Shown here piece by piece: positions 8,204 through 12,312 of a stretch of 12,312 nucleotides of DNA (positions are counted from its first letter, which is position 1; the number at the start of each line of letters is the position of its first letter). The DNA comes from CAZXYF01 sp964644705 (GTDB taxonomy: Bacteria > Planctomycetota > Brocadiia > SM23-32), in contig CAZXYF010000087.1 of the NCBI GenBank assembly GCA_964644705.1, forward strand, positions 1 through 12,312. The letters are read 5' to 3'. The notes under the pieces were generated by a model, which was not told the origin of the DNA, ran no database searches, and saw only the letters and a list, made by a program, of their open reading frames with translations. The translations under genes and the position numbers were made by a program.

Positions 8204-9445
8204 ATGTTCCATTTTGACCGAACAACAACGGTTTCAACACCAATGCAGACAAGAACAATCCTGTGCGTTCTGATCGGCCTCCTAACTCTCTCATTTCTCG
8301 TTTCTGGATGCGACTATTTCGAGGATACGACGGCGCGGAGGCAGGACCTGGCCACTTCGCCCGAACAACCGATTACATTCGGCGTTGCGTGGCCGTTCTC
8401 GGAGATGAACAGCCACTTCCGTGAAGGCATCCAGATGGCCGTCGAGGAGATTAATGCGAATGGCGGAATCAACGGCCGCAAGCTCAACATCGTGTGCAAG
8501 GACGACCACCGTGACGTCACGCAAGGCCGCCTCATAGCCCAACAGTTTGCGGACAATCCCGAAATCTTCGCCGTCATTGGACATTACAACTCCTACGTCT
8601 CCATTCCCGCATCATCAATTTATCAACTCAACAATCTGCTCATGCTCAATCCGGCTTCCACGAGCCCCGACCTCACCTCTTCCAACAATGATCTCGTGTT
8701 TCGCTCTATCCCCAACGACGCATTGAACGCAAAACTCATAAGTCGTATTGTGCAAAAACACGGTCATAAAAACGTCGCCATACTGTATGAGGAATCGTCC
8801 TACGGTCGAGGACTTGCGAACCCCTTTCACAAACATGCACAAACTCTGAACATCAACACCAAGGATCGCACATCCTACACGCCAGGAGAGCTCGACTCCA
8901 CGTTTTTCGGTCAGCTCGCACGAAGATGGAAACGCCTGGGCATTGACGCCGTGATTTTCGCCGGCAACACAAACGAAGCCGGCCAGTTCCTGCGACATAT
9001 ACATGAGAACGATTTCGATGTCCCACTCTACACGGGTGATGCGACCGATCCAACCCAACTCTGGGATCGAGTCGGAGAACATGCCAACGGGATCATAACA
9101 CTGACGTCCTTTCATCCCGACAGGGATGATCCGCGGGCGCAGAAATTCGTCAAAGCATTCAAAAAACAATACGGTCACAAACCAGATGCTTGGGCGGCCC
9201 AGGGCTACGACGCCGTTTACCTCCTGGCCGAAGCCATCAGACGAGCCGATTCAGCGCAACCGCACGACGTGGCCAAAGAGCTTGGGAGGATCGAGGACTA
9301 TGGCGGCGTGACCGGTAAATATTCCTTTGACTCGACGGGCGACTTGATCGGGAACCCCATGGAAGTTGTCATCCTTGAAGATGGGAAACTCCGCCTTCTC
9401 AACGGTTCGCCACCATCAGAGCAGAACCCCGACGATGAGAAATAA
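8204..9445 (+). CDS. Periplasmic-binding (type 1, branched-chain amino acid/urea-type) lipoprotein
   Basis: This 413-residue solute-binding protein has a lipoprotein signal: hydrophobic segment, then FLVSGC with the acylated Cys36. The +2 residue is Asp, which in the E. coli Lol rule keeps a lipoprotein in the inner membrane. The mature part has the type 1 periplasmic-binding fold of the leucine/urea-receptor kind: ITFGVAWPFS, then GIQMAVEEINANGGINGRKLNIVCKD, a GHYNSYVSIPA region and NPASTSPDLT, with the second lobe starting at the VAILYEESSYGRG region. No cognate permease or ATPase of an uptake system is present. The gene sits 21 bases after the second ABC gene and is probably in the same operon. 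It may sense or bind a ligand, or serve as a periplasmic part of the exporter; its ligand cannot be told from the sequence. The start could also be 8189 or 8243. Confidence 0.85.
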   Translation: MFHFDRTTTVSTPMQTRTILCVLIGLLTLSFLVSGCDYFEDTTARRQDLATSPEQPITFGVAWPFSEMNSHFREGIQMAVEEINANGGINGRKLNIVCKDDHRDVTQGRLIAQQFADNPEIFAVIGHYNSYVSIPASSIYQLNNLLMLNPASTSPDLTSSNNDLVFRSIPNDALNAKLISRIVQKHGHKNVAILYEESSYGRGLANPFHKHAQTLNINTKDRTSYTPGELDSTFFGQLARRWKRLGIDAVIFAGNTNEAGQFLRHIHENDFDVPLYTGDATDPTQLWDRVGEHANGIITLTSFHPDRDDPRAQKFVKAFKKQYGHKPDAWAAQGYDAVYLLAEAIRRADSAQPHDVAKELGRIEDYGGVTGKYSFDSTGDLIGNPMEVVILEDGKLRLLNGSPPSEQNPDDEK

Positions 9446-9461
9446 ATCCCCTGCGCTTGCC

Positions 9462-9561
9462 NNNNNNNNNNNNNNNNNNNNNNNNNNNNNNNNNNNNNNN
9501 NNNNNNNNNNNNNNNNNNNNNNNNNNNNNNNNNNNNNNNNNNNNNNNNNNNNNNNNNNNNN
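9462..9561. other. Assembly gap (100 N)
   Basis: The run is exactly 100 N, a conventional placeholder for a scaffold join of unknown size. The sequence before it is the 16 bases after the lipoprotein stop; the sequence after it leads into the outer-membrane channel gene. The real distance is unknown and genes may be missing here. In the 65 bases after the gap, one frame stops at 9628-9630 and would overlap the next start as ATGA, so an unseen gene could end here. Confidence 0.97.
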
Positions 9562-9626
9562 AAGCCAAAACATCAACGACGTACACGAAGTCCGGCTGGT
9601 TGTCAGCAAAAAGTGGAGATCCGCAC

Positions 9627-11069
9627 ATGAAAACAACAATTATAAGTGCAATAGTCCTTGCGGGTGTATTTCTGTGCAGTTGCGCACAACATCCAGTCCC
9701 TCCCGACGAGGATTTCCAGGATCAGCTTCAATCACAATTCACCGAAACGCCTGACATCACGCAAAAGCAATCACCATATCGGTGGTGGCAAACGTTTGAA
9801 TCCCAGGAACTGGACTCGCTTGTTAAACGTGCACTGGACAACAACTGGGACATTCAAACGGCCCGCAATCGCCTCCAGCAGGCCCAGCTTCTTGTGGACA
9901 TCGTCAAGGCACAACACGGTCCGTCCCTGAACCTATCCGGTTCGATCGAGGAACGAAAGACCAAAAGTTACAACAAGTTGTTACGTGAATCAGATATTGA
10001 GAACACCGAGACGCTTGGCTTACGAGCTGTTGGTCAATATGAGGTCGATTTATGGGGACGTCTTGCGGCGGAGACTCGCTCGAAGGAACACGCCGTAAAA
10101 GCCGCGCGCAAAGACGTTGCCACCGCCGCTATCACCACCTCGGCGGAGATAGCCCGCGCCTGGATTTCTCTCATCGTCATCGACCGGAAACTTGACCTGA
10201 TCGACAGACAGGAGAAACTTCAGCGCAAATACCTCGAATCGCTCACCACGCTGCTGGAGCACGGCGAAGTGGCAAAAGTCGACGTCACGCGCCAGAAACA
10301 GACCCTCCAGTCCGTACAGAGTCGTCGCCCTCCCCTGCAGGAAAAACGTGCAACCCAGCGGCATCGTCTCGCCGCCCTGCTGGGGGCCAACAGAACATCC
10401 GTGTCCGTGGAAGCAAGTCAACTCCCTGACCTGCCCGTCGTTCCCTCTCCTGGTACTCCCTACCGTCTGCTCAGTGCTCGCCCCGACATCTGCGCCGCCT
10501 TCGCGCGCTGGAAGGCCGCATGGATGGAGAAAGAATCGACCCGCCTCGATCAATACCCCACGCTCAAAATCAACGCGTCCGCCCTGTTTTCCAGTCCCCG
10601 GCTCGACAAAATTTTTCGCACATGGGTGCTGTCGCTCACCGGCGAACTGACACAATCCATTATTGACTCCGGTCTGCGGGAAGCGCGAACAGAGCGCGCG
10701 AACATTCAGGCGAAAGGCCAATGGCTGAAACTCCGTGACACCGTCCAACAGGCTACAAAAGAGGTCGAAGACGCGCTGGCCCAGGAAAAAGCGAGAAAAC
10801 AGCTGCTCGAGGACCAGAAAGCACAGCTCCAGACCGCCCGCGAAACGCTCAAAGGCGTCCAGACGCGGTATCGGAACGGCGCCTCGGATTACCTCTCCGT
10901 TCTTGATGCTAACCGCACGGTGCTGGAGCTGGAACGACAGTTATGGAACACACGCCAATCGGTGTATCTGGCACGCATCTCACTGCACAGAGCGCTCGGC
11001 GGATACTGGACCAAAAATTACATCCAGAACCCCGCGAGCTCTACAACAAGCAAAAAACCGGAACAATAA
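9627..11069 (+). CDS. TolC/NodT-family outer-membrane efflux lipoprotein
   Basis: The 480-residue protein is the outer-membrane exit channel of the type I export path. The signal peptide ends in a lipobox at FLCSC with the acylated Cys19. The +2 residue is Ala, which allows sorting to the outer membrane. Two outer-membrane-efflux repeats follow. The first contains RWWQTFESQELDSLVKRAL at about residue 51, typical of the NodT group, and the second contains an ARPDICAAFARWKAA block. The C-terminal region has RYRNGASDYLSVLDANRT and ends near RALGGYW, again typical of NodT. The long alpha-helical parts would form the periplasmic tunnel that meets the HlyD coiled coil. I start it at the ATG at 9627 because the lipoprotein signal begins there and GGAG lies 9 bases upstream. 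An in-frame extension into the gap is possible but has no support. It is 43 bases before the first precursor gene. Confidence 0.92.
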   Translation: MKTTIISAIVLAGVFLCSCAQHPVPPDEDFQDQLQSQFTETPDITQKQSPYRWWQTFESQELDSLVKRALDNNWDIQTARNRLQQAQLLVDIVKAQHGPSLNLSGSIEERKTKSYNKLLRESDIENTETLGLRAVGQYEVDLWGRLAAETRSKEHAVKAARKDVATAAITTSAEIARAWISLIVIDRKLDLIDRQEKLQRKYLESLTTLLEHGEVAKVDVTRQKQTLQSVQSRRPPLQEKRATQRHRLAALLGANRTSVSVEASQLPDLPVVPSPGTPYRLLSARPDICAAFARWKAAWMEKESTRLDQYPTLKINASALFSSPRLDKIFRTWVLSLTGELTQSIIDSGLREARTERANIQAKGQWLKLRDTVQQATKEVEDALAQEKARKQLLEDQKAQLQTARETLKGVQTRYRNGASDYLSVLDANRTVLELERQLWNTRQSVYLARISLHRALGGYWTKNYIQNPASSTTSKKPEQ

Positions 11070-11101
11070 AAACCTCTTTACCATACAGTACGCTCAAAAA
11101 C

Positions 11102-11106
11102 GGAGG
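11102..11106 (+). promoter_or_regulatory. Ribosome binding site of the first precursor gene
   Basis: GGAGG lies 6 bases before the ATG at 11113. It fixes the start within a longer open frame that runs back into the outer-membrane channel gene and is not coding there. Confidence 0.8.
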
Positions 11107-11112
11107 CTTATA

Positions 11113-11616
11113 ATGTCTGAGAAAGATGTCCACAGATTTTCAGAAGATCTTGCGAATGAACCAGAACTTCAGGAAATGTGCAAACGGGATTCGGACGGGA
11201 GAGAGCTGGCCGACAAACTGCAGGAGAAAGGGTACGACATTACGCCTCAGGAGATTGGGTTGCTCGGCCTGGTAATGGGCAAAGCACAGGAAGTCCTGGA
11301 AGACGAACTTGACGAAGAGCAATTGGAACAGGTTGCAGGAGGCGGCTGCAGCGGGACACAAACCCAAATAACTTATCGTGGATTGGGTCAGATCGCCAGC
11401 GCAATGGGAACTGTAGCTCACTTCGAGCATGAAGCCCAAATGGCAGCAGCACAAAAGTCCACGATGGAAAAGATGGAACAGACCATGCAGCGGGCCGCAC
11501 AACAGGCCGGCGAACGGGCGCAAAACGACCGCGAGTTCACCCAACAGATGATCCAGGAAGTCTCCCAAATCATTCAAACTTATTATCAGTCCCTCAGTGC
11601 AGTGTCACAGATGTGA
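11113..11616 (+). CDS. Nif11-type leader precursor protein 1 with a long helical core
   Basis: The 167-residue product starts with a Nif11-like leader: MSEKDVHRFSEDLANEPELQ at 1-20, then a GYDITPQEIG segment at 40-49, and an acidic ELDEEQLEQVAGG ending at 77. Cleavage after Gly76-Gly77 by the C39 exporter would release a 90-residue core (78-167). The core begins GCSGTQTQITYRG and continues as a Met-, Gln- and Ala-rich sequence likely to be one long amphipathic helix or a hairpin. It holds a single Cys (79) and few Ser/Thr, so it does not look like a lanthipeptide, thiopeptide or sactipeptide core. Its tail (153-167) resembles that of the next precursor. It lies 43 bases after the channel gene, within reach of the same transcript. 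The leader family is clear; the function of the core is not known. Confidence 0.85.
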   Translation: MSEKDVHRFSEDLANEPELQEMCKRDSDGRELADKLQEKGYDITPQEIGLLGLVMGKAQEVLEDELDEEQLEQVAGGGCSGTQTQITYRGLGQIASAMGTVAHFEHEAQMAAAQKSTMEKMEQTMQRAAQQAGERAQNDREFTQQMIQEVSQIIQTYYQSLSAVSQM

Positions 11617-11642
11617 TGACGAGTTCATCCGATTAATTCCAC

Positions 11643-11649
11643 GAGGAGA
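11643..11649 (+). promoter_or_regulatory. Ribosome binding site of the second precursor gene
   Basis: GAGGAGA lies 8 bases before the ATG at 11658, in the 41-base spacer between the two precursor genes. Confidence 0.75.
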
Positions 11650-11657
11650 ACATACCC

Positions 11658-12143
11658 ATGTCAGAACAGGGCGTGAATGACTTTTTAACAGCAGCTCAAA
11701 ACAATGAGGAACTGCAAAACCTGATGTTTCACACAGAGGACCCCGAAACTTTAGCCTCAGCTGCGCAACAACGGGGATTCGGAGTCGAAGCTGAGGACTT
11801 CAACGAACTGGGCGAATTCCTCATTCAGATTGCGACCACTTCGAACGAGGAACTGAGCGAGGAACAGCTCCAGCGGGTATCGGGGGGAGCAGGATCTTCG
11901 CTTGCTGAATTTCCCATTACGGATCTGGTATTCTTCACACACGACAAAGTAAGTGAGAATCTCGAGGCCAGGCTCAGACAACAGATGAAACACCTTTCTT
12001 CCCAATCGGGTGCGGGCCGTAGCGAGATGGAAATAACAAAAATGCAGAATCTCAATCAAAAATACAACCAGGCTTTTGAGTCATGCACCAACATCATGAA
12101 AACGAACGCTCAAACCCTCAGTGCCATCATCCGAAATATGTAG
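11658..12143 (+). CDS. Nif11-type leader precursor protein 2 with a needle-like helical core
   Basis: The 161-residue product has the same plan as precursor 1: MSEQGVNDFLTAAQNNEELQ at 1-20, RGFGVEAEDFNELGEF around 39-54 and an acidic ELSEEQLQRVSGG ending at 77. The Gly-Gly is again at residues 76-77. The predicted core is 84 residues (78-161). It reads as a short N-terminal part, a helix at about 89-116, a Gly/Ser turn (SGAGRS, 117-122) and a second helix of about 39 residues to the C-terminus. It holds one Cys (143). The C-terminal 26 residues resemble those of type III secretion needle subunits (see findings), though this is a by-eye comparison. The gene is 41 bases after precursor 1. The leader assignment is strong; the role of the core is open. 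Confidence 0.85.
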   Translation: MSEQGVNDFLTAAQNNEELQNLMFHTEDPETLASAAQQRGFGVEAEDFNELGEFLIQIATTSNEELSEEQLQRVSGGAGSSLAEFPITDLVFFTHDKVSENLEARLRQQMKHLSSQSGAGRSEMEITKMQNLNQKYNQAFESCTNIMKTNAQTLSAIIRNM

Positions 12144-12256
12144 CTGTTGTCGGGAAGCTGCTACGTGGCTGAGCGACCGGCTAAAACCGTGGCAAGGAAA
12201 GGGTGTTCATCAAATTCAAAGGCCGGTTCAACAAATTGGTTCACGGAGCGCACAAG
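12144..12256. other. Non-coding spacer after the precursor genes
   Basis: I see no gene here. There is no strong hairpin followed by a T-run, so no intrinsic terminator can be called for the operon. Short inverted repeats exist (GTAGC/GCTAC at 12140-12163 and ACCGGC/GCCGGT at 12176-12227), but they are short or widely spaced. Confidence 0.5.
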
Positions 12257-12285
12257 TTGACACTTTCTCGCACTTTATATATAAA
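12257..12285 (+). promoter_or_regulatory. Near-consensus sigma-70 promoter pointing out of the window
   Basis: A perfect -35 TTGACA (12257-12262) and a -10 TATAAA (12280-12285) are separated by exactly 17 bases. This is by far the best promoter in the window. Transcription would begin near 12292 and run rightward into sequence that is not shown. The gene it drives cannot be seen. Confidence 0.75.
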
Positions 12286-12312
12286 TGACAGCAACGTGAT
12301 GGGATTAACTCG

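Noticed and set aside
10735..11112. Upstream in-frame extension of precursor 1 into the channel gene
   Set aside because: The region is coding in the channel gene's frame and the extension is a basic, low-quality translation. The strong ribosome site at 11102 fixes the start at 11113.
11344..12143. Lanthipeptide or other Cys/Ser/Thr-based modified peptide cores
   Set aside because: Each core has a single Cys and the Ser/Thr content is not clustered. No LanM, radical SAM, YcaO or similar enzyme gene is in the window. The gap and flanks leave this not fully excluded.
12140..12227. Intrinsic terminator after the second precursor
   Set aside because: The GTAGC/GCTAC and ACCGGC/GCCGGT pairs have stems of only 5-6 bases with large loops and no T-run.
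1..12312. CRISPR arrays, insertion sequences, tRNA or rRNA genes
   Set aside because: I saw no regularly spaced long repeats, transposase-like product, terminal inverted repeats or RNA gene signatures in either strand.

Overview
The window is 12.3 kb of moderately GC-rich DNA that encodes almost entirely on the + strand. It holds an export operon of the NHLM (nitrile-hydratase-leader microcin) / Nif11 type, followed by two short genes that look like its cargo. The host is Gram-negative: there is a NodT-type outer-membrane lipoprotein, a HlyD-type periplasmic adaptor, and lipoproteins whose +2 residues fit inner- versus outer-membrane sorting. The lineage cannot be fixed from this sequence. 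The mixture would fit the Planctomycetota/Verrucomicrobiota/Kiritimatiellota group or Desulfobacterota, but that is a guess. A run of exactly 100 N (9462-9561) marks a scaffold join, so this is a draft or metagenome assembly.

Layout. 87-1421: a DUF401-family polytopic membrane protein, probably unrelated to the rest. 1422-1754: a gene-poor stretch of about 330 bases where the operon promoter should lie; only a weak candidate is visible. 1755-3014: HlyD-like adaptor. 3018-5249: ABC exporter with an N-terminal C39 peptidase whose Cys, His and Asp are all present. 5246-8182: a second, larger ABC exporter without a peptidase domain. 8204-9445: a type 1 periplasmic-binding lipoprotein. 9462-9561: assembly gap. 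9627-11069: TolC/NodT outer-membrane channel. 11113-11616 and 11658-12143: two precursor proteins with Nif11-like leaders that both end in Gly-Gly at residues 76-77. 12144-12312: non-coding, ending in a near-consensus sigma-70 promoter (12257-12285) that points out of the window.

How the parts fit together. The two ABC proteins would form the inner-membrane pump, the C39 domain would remove the Nif11 leader after Gly-Gly, the HlyD protein would bridge the periplasm and the NodT protein would form the exit channel. This is a complete leader-processing type I secretion path. The role of the solute-binding lipoprotein is not known.

The unusual part is the cargo. The cores behind the leaders are 90 and 84 residues long, predicted helical, nearly free of Cys, and unlike lanthipeptide or other heavily modified cores. 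No modification enzyme is present in the window. The two cores share a C-terminal tail. The second core also has the length, helix-turn-helix layout and several C-terminal residues of type III secretion needle subunits (PrgI/MxiH). The leading hypothesis, still unproven, is that this operon exports self-assembling or structural helical proteins behind a natural-product-type leader, and not a modified peptide.
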